Assembly: GCF_014203535.1 (NCBI RefSeq)
Contig: NZ_JACHJI010000001.1
Coordinates: 682,001 to 746,000, forward strand
Source of the DNA: Streptomyces griseomycini
GTDB lineage: Bacteria > Actinomycetota > Actinomycetes > Streptomycetales > Streptomycetaceae
DNA length: 64,000 nt
Direction of reading: 5' to 3'
The notes below the pieces were generated by a model. The model saw only the letters and a list, made by a program, of their open reading frames with translations, searched no databases and was not told where the DNA came from. Shown piece after piece: positions 58,701 through 64,000 of the stretch; positions within the stretch are counted from its first letter, which is position 1, and every line of letters starts with the position of its first letter. The position numbers and the translations under genes are program-made.

Positions 58701-59766
58701 GGTACAGCGGCGTCCGGCTCGGGTCCCGCGGCGGGGCGAGCTCCCGCACCAGCCAGGGGAAGGGCAGCTCCTGCGCCCGCATCGCCTCGAGCGTCCGGGC
58801 CCGGGTGGAGGCGAGCACCTCGCGGTACGTCGCGTTCTCGTCGACCTCGCCCCGTACGACGACGGTGTTGACGAAGTTGCCGAGGGCGTCGCGGAACTGC
58901 CGCTGCAGCCGGCCCGAGGTCGGGGTGCCGACCAGGACGTCCGACTGGCCGCTCAGCCGGCTCAGCAGCACGAAGTAGGCGGACAGCAGCACCATGTACG
59001 GCGTCGCCGACGCCTCGCGCGCCAGGTCCCGCACCGCCTCGGTCGCGGCGGCCGACAGGGCGAACGGCACCGATCCGCCGTCGTACGTCGGTGCCGGCGG
59101 CCGGGGCAGGTCACCGTAGAGGTCCAGGCCGGGCGGTGCGTCCGCCAGCCGGGTGGCTTCGCCGTCGACCAGCGCGCGGGCCTTGTCGGTGGCCAGGAAG
59201 CGTTGCTGCTGCTCGGCGTACGCCGCGAAGGCGGTGCCGTCGAGGGTGAACCGGTTGGGCACGCCCTCGAGCCGGCTGCGCACCTCGGAGAGCAGCAGCG
59301 CCAGCGACCAGAAGTCGGCCGCGACGTGGTGCATCACCACGGCGAACACCCAGGTGCGTTCCGCGGTGCGGTACAGGTGGACGCGCCACAGCGGCGGCCG
59401 GGACAGGTCGAACGGGATCCGGGTGTCGGTCCTGACGCGGTCCCGCAGCGCCTGGGGGTCCAGGCCCCGGGCGTCGGTGTGCCGGATGTCGAGCGGCACG
59501 GATTCCGGCACCCACTGCGTCGGCCCGTCCTCGCCGGGCCGGAAGCAGACGCGCAGGGCGTCGTGCTCGCTCATCAGGTCGTCCAGGATCTCCCGGACCC
59601 GGACGCCCAGTTCCGGGTCGGCGGTGACCTCCGCGCCGAACACGATGTGGTAGGCGGAGCACTGCGGATCGGTCTCGTGGATGAACCAGAGGCCGACCTG
59701 CTGCGCGTTGACGAAGGGCAGCGGGGCTGCCGGGGAATCGATGGTCGTCGGTGTCCGGTCCGTCAT
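55747..59766 (-). CDS. Single-module NRPS: C-A-PCP-TE, glycine-like code, Cys thioesterase
   Basis: A 1,339-residue synthetase. The condensation domain (about 15-440) has MHHVAADFW near 144-152, with catalytic His. The adenylation domain (about 460-960) has YILYTSGSTGRPKG, YGPTETTIW, YRTGDRARW and NKKIDRNRLP; reading pocket positions by alignment to GrsA gives D-I-L-Q-L-G-V-I-W-K, close to the published glycine code. The PCP (about 985-1055) has DNFFDVGGHSLLAV, Ser near 1018. The thioesterase (about 1075-1330) has GWCFGG with C1150 in place of Ser and H1310. It likely joins an acyl group from the discrete ACP to glycine and releases it. ATG at 59766 overlaps the ACP stop. Confidence 0.93.
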   Translation of the reverse strand: MTDRTPTTIDSPAAPLPFVNAQQVGLWFIHETDPQCSAYHIVFGAEVTADPELGVRVREILDDLMSEHDALRVCFRPGEDGPTQWVPESVPLDIRHTDARGLDPQALRDRVRTDTRIPFDLSRPPLWRVHLYRTAERTWVFAVVMHHVAADFWSLALLLSEVRSRLEGVPNRFTLDGTAFAAYAEQQQRFLATDKARALVDGEATRLADAPPGLDLYGDLPRPPAPTYDGGSVPFALSAAATEAVRDLAREASATPYMVLLSAYFVLLSRLSGQSDVLVGTPTSGRLQRQFRDALGNFVNTVVVRGEVDENATYREVLASTRARTLEAMRAQELPFPWLVRELAPPRDPSRTPLYQAGFAWDRLPFLTDMDAFFLLDPGPGARLDVAGATLRPYPLPQQEGQTDLWIEMGGERDGAFAGVLRYNTDIFEPGTARELAATFVTTVQTLVQHPDEPLHRLARGDERQVAQLAAQGSGPVRELPPDRLPELFREQAGRTPEATALVADGEEWSYRRLLAETERVAAALRTAGIARGDRVAVMAERGAPLVAALLGVLEADAAYVPLDPKLPVERLAYMAEDSRARLLLGERSLEENRPAGLPVLNLDDLETGVIGTVAREPGAGEGAEPAAPTPSDLAYILYTSGSTGRPKGVAIPHRALVNLLLSMRENTGFSASDSLLAVTTVSFDIAGLELFMPLVAGGRVIVCDSETAADGARLAARIEDSGATWMQATPTSWRMLRDAGWDGCPRLNVLCGGEELPLDLAEFLTGRVAALHNVYGPTETTIWSTEGRVDPARGIDIGRPLANTQLYVLDPQGRSVEPGFPGELWIGGEGLAIGYWDRPELTAERFVTGLPAAPRQRLYRTGDRARWTSDGRLLHHGRLDNQVKLRGYRIELAEVEAVLQAVDGVSAAVVVVRDDRLVGYVVPEPGAELRTAEIKSAAAVSLPQYMVPGIVVLLDELPLTANKKIDRNRLPAPAVTSDATFEKPRDATEITLARMWTEILGIPEVGVHDNFFDVGGHSLLAVRLSAAVREEWGVEIPISELLRQGTIAELATLVRRGGQETSRTPVVTLREGEPDSRPLFLFHPFGGTVFCYVELTRHLPAGRAVLAVEAPGIENVGEAEVSVEGMATRYIEYLREIQPTGPYALGGWCFGGVIAYEVAGQLRAAGEEIELLAAIDSRAPIEENIPETADDATILSWFARDLAVPYGKTLDIPAEDLRALGGDAAFDHILQRAAALGVLAEDADRAQILRYFEAYLANGIALQTYLPEPNDLDLLLLRAVDEQVDYGPKLGWEALIKGSLQVVDVSGDHNSVMYPPHAAVAAQAIAPHMGAHTDDAQG

Positions 59767-60056
59767 CGCTGACCGTCCGCGGCGGCCGGCACGGGCTCGG
59801 CGTTCATCAGCTTCCAGAGCGCCTCGGCCAGGGTGTCCACGGTCGGGTGGTCCCACAGCAGGTCCACCGGCAGGTCGGACAGGCCGCAGGCGTCCTCGAC
59901 CTCCATCCCCACGGAGAGCGCCGCCATGGAGTCGAGGCCGTAGGAGGTGAAGGGCTGGTCGGTGGCCAGTTCCCCGGCGGGTATCCCGGCCTCGGCGGCC
60001 ACCGCCTCGGTGAGTACGTTCTTCACGTCGTCGAGCGTCATGTTCCTGGTGTTCAT
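59763..60056 (-). CDS. Acyl carrier protein
   Basis: A 97-residue discrete carrier protein. The phosphopantetheine site is S43 in YGLDSMAALSVGMEVED, followed by DLPVDLLWDHPTVDTLAEAL, typical of PKS/NRPS-associated ACPs. It overlaps the NRPS gene by ATGA (59763-59766) and lies 44 bases after the acyl-CoA dehydrogenase gene. The likely role is to hold the acyl chain while it is extended by the ketosynthases and desaturated, then hand it to the condensation domain. The C terminus ends in a short Pro/Ala tail. Confidence 0.93.
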   Translation of the reverse strand: MNTRNMTLDDVKNVLTEAVAAEAGIPAGELATDQPFTSYGLDSMAALSVGMEVEDACGLSDLPVDLLWDHPTVDTLAEALWKLMNAEPVPAAADGQR

Positions 60057-60100
60057 CTCGGGTCGAGACCTTCCGGTGTTCCGATGAGCGAGTGGGTCGT

Positions 60101-61972
60101 TCACTGGGTGGCGGGTGACAGGTCGTCGAGGTCCGCCTCGCGCGCACCCGGGGCGGCCTGGCGCACCGTCCGGATGGAGAAGAACTCGTCGTTCTCGCGC
60201 TGGGAGTTCATGCGGTCGAAGAGCGCCCGGGCGGTCGCCGGGTCGAGGTCGCCGGTCCGGTACTCGTGGACCTGCTCGCGGACCAGGGCGGCCTGCAGCC
60301 ACGCGCCGTCGGCGAAGAACGCGTCGAGGTGGTCCCGGTTGTGGAGCCAGACGCCGAGGGCGGCCACCCTGGCGTGCAGGTCGCACAGCTCCTCCGCCAG
60401 CCGCAGCAGCTGCGGCGAGGTGGTCTTGGCGGACGTCGTCGGCCGGTCCGTCCGCTGCGCCGGCGACCGCCGCGTCTCGTGGAACCGCCGGTACAGCGCG
60501 TCGAGCCGCTGCCGCACCTCCTCGGCGCCGGCCCGCAGCGCGGTGAGCCGCTCCTCGTCGCAGCCGGCGGACGGGGTGAGCCGCGCGAGCCGGTCGAGCA
60601 GCGCGGGGAGGCTGGCGAGGACCGCGTCCCTGCCGCGGCCGAAGACGCTCACCCGGGCGGGCCGGAAGGGGGGAAGCGGGGCCCGCAGGTCGTACAGCGT
60701 GCTCCAGTCCTCGTCCCGGGGCCGTTCGTGGGACTTGGCCAGGGCGGCGAGCTGCAGGCTGATGCTGTCCAGGCAGACCGGTTCGCTGCCGTCGAAGACG
60801 GACACGACGGCACCGTCGCGGAGCATCTTCTGGAAGATGCCCGCGTGCTCCGGGGCCCGCATGTAGTACCGGGCGCCCAGCGTGCGGGCCAGCGCCTTGC
60901 CGCCGAAGTCGACGAGGCGGGCCACCTGCACCTTGGCCGCGTTCCCCCAGACGCTGAACTCCTCGGTGTACAGATGCAGTCCGCGCATCGCCACCAGGCT
61001 CTCGCACTCCGCGACCAGCAGGCTCAGGTAGGCGTTCGCGAGGGATTCCGAGACGTACGGGATCTCGCTCGCCGGGCCGTCGTACAGCGTCCGGCCGGAG
61101 AGGAACCCGCTCACCGTCCGCAGCATGGTGTCGCCCGTGCCGAGGGACAGTCCGGTGCACAGGGTCCGGGTGATCAGCAGGCCCCGCAGGGAGAGTTCGA
61201 GCCCTTCCCCCTCGGCGCCCAGCCGGGCGCCGGCGTCCACCCGGGCGTCCTGGAAGGCGACTCCGCTGATGTCGCAGCCCCGCAGGCCGTAGGTGGGGAC
61301 GCGGGGCACGCCGGTCACCTCGCCGGAGACGACCTGCGACCTGTCCACGAGGAACATGGACTGCCTGCGCTTGGCCGGTACGTCGTCGTCCCCGGTGGTG
61401 CCGAGCAGCACCACGTGGGTCGAGGTCCGGCCCCGGTTGATGGGCCACTTCTCGCCGGTCAGGACGTACTGCCCGCCGTCCGGGACGGCCGCGAGGTCGT
61501 TGGCCGCGAGGTCGGCGCCGTGTCCGGGCTCCGAGTAGGCCAGGCAGGGGATGACCCCTCCGCGCAGCACGGTGGCCGCCCACTTCTCCCGCTGCTCGGC
61601 GTCGCCGCCGATCCAGGCGAGCATCATCCACACCTGTGTGCTCTCGCTCACGGCCACGTTCATGTCGCGGCGCGCGATGACGCGCGTGAGCATCAGCAGT
61701 TCCTCGGTGGACCGGAGATCGCCGCCGAGCCATTCGGGAACGAAATACCGGTTGAACCCGAAGGCGCGTACCTGCCGGATGCCGTCGGCGGGCAGTTCCT
61801 CACGCTCGTCGAGCTCCAGGGCCCGGACGAAGGACGTGGAGTTGCTCTCCGCACGGGGATCGCCCAGCCACTCCTCCAATGCCTCGGCCAGAGCGACGGC
61901 GTCCGTCGGACGCCCGGTCTCCTCCACGGCCGCGGTATCCGCAAGTAGATTTTCAGCCTCTAATGATCGCAT
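60101..61972 (-). CDS. Acyl-CoA dehydrogenase family flavoenzyme, TTA codon near start
   Basis: A 623-residue acyl-CoA dehydrogenase, much longer than the usual 380. The core is clear: VIPCLAYSEPGHGADLAANDLAAVP, YVLTGEKWPINRGRTSTHVVLL, PTYGLRGCDISGVAFQDARV and GLLITRTLCTGLSLG; the C-terminal extension of about 200 helical residues resembles large ACADs in secondary metabolism. It probably introduces a double bond into a carrier-bound or CoA-bound acyl chain using FAD. The fourth codon is TTA (61961-61963 on the plus strand), so translation should depend on the bldA tRNA. It is the first gene of the cluster; the ribosome site is weak (TGGGG). Confidence 0.9.
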   Translation of the reverse strand: MRSLEAENLLADTAAVEETGRPTDAVALAEALEEWLGDPRAESNSTSFVRALELDEREELPADGIRQVRAFGFNRYFVPEWLGGDLRSTEELLMLTRVIARRDMNVAVSESTQVWMMLAWIGGDAEQREKWAATVLRGGVIPCLAYSEPGHGADLAANDLAAVPDGGQYVLTGEKWPINRGRTSTHVVLLGTTGDDDVPAKRRQSMFLVDRSQVVSGEVTGVPRVPTYGLRGCDISGVAFQDARVDAGARLGAEGEGLELSLRGLLITRTLCTGLSLGTGDTMLRTVSGFLSGRTLYDGPASEIPYVSESLANAYLSLLVAECESLVAMRGLHLYTEEFSVWGNAAKVQVARLVDFGGKALARTLGARYYMRAPEHAGIFQKMLRDGAVVSVFDGSEPVCLDSISLQLAALAKSHERPRDEDWSTLYDLRAPLPPFRPARVSVFGRGRDAVLASLPALLDRLARLTPSAGCDEERLTALRAGAEEVRQRLDALYRRFHETRRSPAQRTDRPTTSAKTTSPQLLRLAEELCDLHARVAALGVWLHNRDHLDAFFADGAWLQAALVREQVHEYRTGDLDPATARALFDRMNSQRENDEFFSIRTVRQAAPGAREADLDDLSPATQ

Positions 61973-61991
61973 CGAAACCCCATTTCAGCGC

Positions 61992-62021
61992 ATGACAAAG
62001 TCCGAAATCGACACTGGTCAA
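61992..62021 (-). promoter_or_regulatory. Candidate promoter of the biosynthetic cluster
   Basis: On the minus strand TTGACC (62021-62016), 18 bases, TGTCAT (61997-61992), ending 19 bases before the dehydrogenase ATG. The -35 box is good, the -10 box imperfect, which suits a promoter that needs an activator. Confidence 0.4.
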
Positions 62022-62329
62022 CAATTGCCGACGGTGAAATACTCAGACGAGAACGGCACACGGCACGACTCTGTGCCGGGGCGGAGATGGGTCAGGAATG
62101 ACGTCGCGCACCGGGCCGAAGACCGAGCAAGAGGCATGGGACCAGGGATGATCGCATGCCGACGACGCCGACTCAGGCGTTATCCGGAACGCCGGCCGAG
62201 CAGAATGAGAATCACTTACACGTCCCCCGTGACGCATACATGCAGGCTCTCGTTCACTGACGAACAGAGCCTTGATTTACGGACCTCGTCGAGGCCCCTT
62301 CCCCGTTGTGGGCGCCTGCGCGGCGCCCC

Positions 62330-62349
62330 GCCCCCCGCCGGGGGGGGGC
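62330..62349. terminator. C6/G9 hairpin
   Basis: GCCCCCC (62330-62336) pairs with GGGGGGC (62343-62349). The nine consecutive G (62340-62348) form the longest homopolymer I noticed and could be a sequencing or slippage hot spot. A terminator role is uncertain because both flanking genes already have better signals. Confidence 0.35.
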
Positions 62350-62393
62350 TCCCTCTACGCCGGGACTCTAACACCCCTACGCCGTGACCACTT

Positions 62394-62407
62394 GTGACCC
62401 GGGTCAC
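62394..62407. promoter_or_regulatory. Perfect 14-base palindrome GTGACCCGGGTCAC
   Basis: The dyad is perfect and is preceded by a further half-site GTGACC at 62384-62389, spaced ten bases start to start. It lies in the low-GC region about 420 bases upstream of the dehydrogenase start and about 210 beyond the exporter stop. TetR- or MarR-type operators have this form. No adjacent gene encodes such a regulator. Confidence 0.45.
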
Positions 62408-62543
62408 CATTTTGTAATCCCTTTGCGTGAATGTTCGATTCCCCCGGAAAGTTGAATTCCGTTGCATACAGAATGACGGACTTTCAAATTCCGGATCGGC
62501 GGCGAAACCAATTACGGATTCGGAGACTCCGCTCCACGCGGAA

Positions 62544-62573
62544 GCGCCCGGCCGGGAAACCCCGGCCGGGCGC
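62544..62573 (-). terminator. Terminator of the exporter gene
   Basis: A perfect 13-base stem (GCGCCCGGCCGGG at 62544-62556, complement at 62561-62573) with loop AAAC, 41 bases after the exporter stop codon. Confidence 0.8.
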
Positions 62574-62614
62574 CTGTGTCTGCTGTGCGGTCGTGTCCGC
62601 CGTGCGGTCGTGGA

Positions 62615-64000
62615 TCAGGAGGGCGCGCCCACCGGCACGTCCGACCGGAGCTCGCCGTCCTCGTCGAGGTCCGGCGGGATCGTCGACAGCGCACTGGCGT
62701 GGAGGTCCTTGGTCCGGATCAGGAGGAAGCCGATCAGCGCGGCGACGAACCCGAGGATCGCGCACAGGGTCATGGCGCCGTGGAAGGCGGTCATGAACGC
62801 GTCGCGGCCGGCGGCCACCACCTGCTCCTGCAGCGGACCCGCGTTCGCGGCGACGGCGTCGAAGGCACCGGCGCTGATGCCGTGCCCGGCCTCCTCCGCG
62901 GCCTTCTCACCCATCTGCTGCCCGACCGCCGAGGCGGCGAACTCGTCGGCGACCCGGTTCTGGAAGAAGGCGCCCACAGCGGCGATACCGACCGCGACAC
63001 CGACCTGCTGGAAGGTCTCGTTGATGCCGGAGGCCACACCGGACTTGGCGGGCTCCGCGACGCCGATGGCCAGCGCCGCCCGGGTCGGGTTGAAGGCACC
63101 CATGCCGAAGCCGGCGATGACCAGGCTCGGGATGAGCACGGTCCAGGCCGAGTCGACCTCCGCCATGTTCAGGAACAGCAGGCCGACGGCCATGACGAGG
63201 GTGGAGCCGCCGAGCAGCACCCGGAAGGGGACCTTGCCGATGAGACCGCCGGCGATCGCGCCGGCCACGAACATCGCACCGGTCAGCGGCAGGAACCGCA
63301 GACCCGCGTCCCAGGCGTCCATGCCGAGCATGTTCTGCAGGTAGCTGGTCTCGAAGAAGACCGACGGCAGGGCACCGGCGTTGCCGATCATGGCGACGAG
63401 GGAGATGCCGATGAAGGTGGGGTTGCGGAAGAACGCCAGGTCGATCATGGCGCGCTCGCCGAGGCGCCGCTCGATGACCAGGAACACCGCCAGGAAGACC
63501 GCGCTGGCCGCGTACAGGCCGAGCGTGGTGGCGCTGGTCCAGCCCTCCTCGGGCGCCCGGATGGTGGCGAACACCAGGGCCGCGAGCGCGATGCTGAAGG
63601 TGACGAGGCCGGCCCAGTCGGTGGGATGGGCCCGCTTGTTGAGCGACTCGCGCACCCGCAGCGCACCGATGAGGATGGCGATGATGCCGACCGGCACGTT
63701 GATGTAGAAGATCCAGCGCCAGGACAGCGAGCTGGTCAGCGAGCCGCCGATGAGCGGGCCGGTGGCGACGGCGAGACCGACGGCGGCGCCGAAGACGGTG
63801 AAGGCGGTCCCGCGCTCCTTGCCGTGGAACTCGTGGCCGAGCATGGCCGGGCCGACCGCGAACATGATCGCGGCACCCACGCCCTGGACGGCGCGGTAGA
63901 GGCTGAGCGCCGTGGCGTCACCGGCCAGGCCGCAGGCCAGTGAGGCGATGGTGAAGATGGCGAAGCCCACCTGGAAGAGCCGCTTGCGGCCGAGACGGTC
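62615..64000 (-). CDS. MFS exporter, DHA2 (14-helix) family, N terminus outside the window
   Basis: 461 residues are visible; the gene continues past base 64000. The first visible residues DRLGRKRLFQVGF are the conserved loop between helices 2 and 3 of major facilitator proteins, and LYRAVQGVGAAIMFAVGPAML, FGAAVGLAVATGPLIGGSL (motif C, an antiporter mark) and WRWIFYINVPVGI are typical of DHA2 drug-proton antiporters. Most of the 14 helices and a soluble loop (VADEFAASAVGQQMGEKAAEEAG) are present. It faces the biosynthetic cluster in the same direction and may export its product, although it has its own strong terminator and could be an unrelated resistance pump. Confidence 0.92.
   Translation of the reverse strand, partial: DRLGRKRLFQVGFAIFTIASLACGLAGDATALSLYRAVQGVGAAIMFAVGPAMLGHEFHGKERGTAFTVFGAAVGLAVATGPLIGGSLTSSLSWRWIFYINVPVGIIAILIGALRVRESLNKRAHPTDWAGLVTFSIALAALVFATIRAPEEGWTSATTLGLYAASAVFLAVFLVIERRLGERAMIDLAFFRNPTFIGISLVAMIGNAGALPSVFFETSYLQNMLGMDAWDAGLRFLPLTGAMFVAGAIAGGLIGKVPFRVLLGGSTLVMAVGLLFLNMAEVDSAWTVLIPSLVIAGFGMGAFNPTRAALAIGVAEPAKSGVASGINETFQQVGVAVGIAAVGAFFQNRVADEFAASAVGQQMGEKAAEEAGHGISAGAFDAVAANAGPLQEQVVAAGRDAFMTAFHGAMTLCAILGFVAALIGFLLIRTKDLHASALSTIPPDLDEDGELRSDVPVGAPS

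Larger units (their letters stand above)
61973..62614. other. 640-base low-GC intergenic region upstream of the biosynthetic cluster
   Basis: No gene is visible between the dehydrogenase start and the exporter stop. The stretch 62380-62540 is only about half G+C in a genome near 73 percent. Contents: the cluster promoter candidate (61992-62021), a small hairpin CGGCAC/GTGCCG near 62063-62080, a GC hairpin with a G9 run (62330-62349), a 14-base palindrome (62394-62407) and the exporter terminator (62544-62573). Low GC and palindromes suggest regulator binding or a recombination junction. Confidence 0.5.

Noticed and set aside
62427..63344. Plus-strand frame across the exporter gene
   Set aside because: It is antisense to a clear major facilitator protein and has no domain of its own.
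1..64000. rRNA, tRNA, CRISPR arrays, insertion sequences and integrases
   Set aside because: I looked for tRNA-like cloverleaf cores with CCA-adjacent ends, regularly spaced direct repeats and transposase or recombinase motifs and found none by eye. Dedicated scans would be needed to exclude small tRNAs.

Overview
The window is a chromosomal stretch of a high-GC Gram-positive bacterium, almost certainly a Streptomyces. The signs are GC-saturated third codon positions, many GTG and TTG starts, ATGA-coupled genes, twin-arginine signal peptides, MsiK-style sugar importers without their own ATPase, and a matB ... mbl block whose proteins match from memory the Streptomyces coelicolor malonyl-CoA synthetase and MreB-like Mbl. 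TTA leucine codons are almost absent; I found only two, in a PucR regulator and in the first gene of a biosynthetic cluster. No rRNA, tRNA, CRISPR array, insertion sequence or prophage gene was recognised. The layout looks like core/near-core chromosome with several accessory islands.

Layout: (1) 1-1355, a partial gene, a secreted DUF4360 protein and a divergent promoter region. (2) 1.36-10.2 kb, an arabinan/arabinose unit: a secreted GH35-like protein that has lost both catalytic glutamates, then a divergent-facing operon with a sugar-binding protein, two permeases, a secreted endo-arabinanase (GH43) and an intracellular arabinofuranosidase (GH51), driven by a strong promoter with operator-like palindromes. 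(3) 10.3-16.0 kb, three tandem paralogues of the MAB_1171c/DUF6545 membrane family with an ImmA-like metallopeptidase and an FAD oxygenase. (4) 16.3-19.4 kb, IclR plus SMP-30 lactonase, then a PucR regulator and a small membrane protein. (5) 19.6-31.7 kb, an envelope-glycan island: DUF3068 protein, GT4 glycosyltransferase, three methyltransferases, a giant AftD-like arabinofuranosyltransferase, a condensation-fold acyltransferase, a DMT-type membrane protein and a Trm112 protein, largely translationally coupled. (6) 31.7-36.8 kb, an ATP-grasp enzyme, a MerR-PP2C fusion, matB and a fused carboxyltransferase. (7) 36.9-43.4 kb, a four-gene trypsin/VMAP-C, MoxR, vWA-like conflict system whose last protein ends in a catalytically dead HAD domain; mbl follows. 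(8) 44.7-51.3 kb, a signal-transduction island: MEDS-HATPase kinase, STAS, STAS-ANTAR, a probably leaderless ECF sigma factor, a stand-alone LuxR helix-turn-helix and a SpoIIE-type phosphatase. (9) 51.7-52.6 kb, an orphan and degenerate ABC ATPase. (10) 52.6-62.0 kb, a compact biosynthetic cluster: acyl-CoA dehydrogenase, acyl carrier protein, single-module NRPS (C-A-PCP-TE, glycine-like code, cysteine thioesterase), SRPBCC protein and two ketosynthases, one lacking a catalytic histidine. (11) 62.6 kb to the end, a truncated DHA2-type exporter.

How the parts work together: the arabinan operon explains import and intracellular cleavage of arabino-oligosaccharides released outside the cell. Island 5 has the opposite chemistry, adding sugars (possibly arabinofuranose), acyl and methyl groups to an envelope polymer. 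MatB and the carboxyltransferase supply malonyl-CoA. The cluster in region 10 plausibly makes an unsaturated acyl chain on a discrete carrier protein, joins it to glycine and releases it through a cysteine thioesterase; the TTA codon in its first gene suggests bldA (development-linked) control, and the exporter may carry the product. The least explained parts are the conflict system with its pseudo-HAD domain, the MAB_1171c triplet and the ketosynthase/NRPS cluster.
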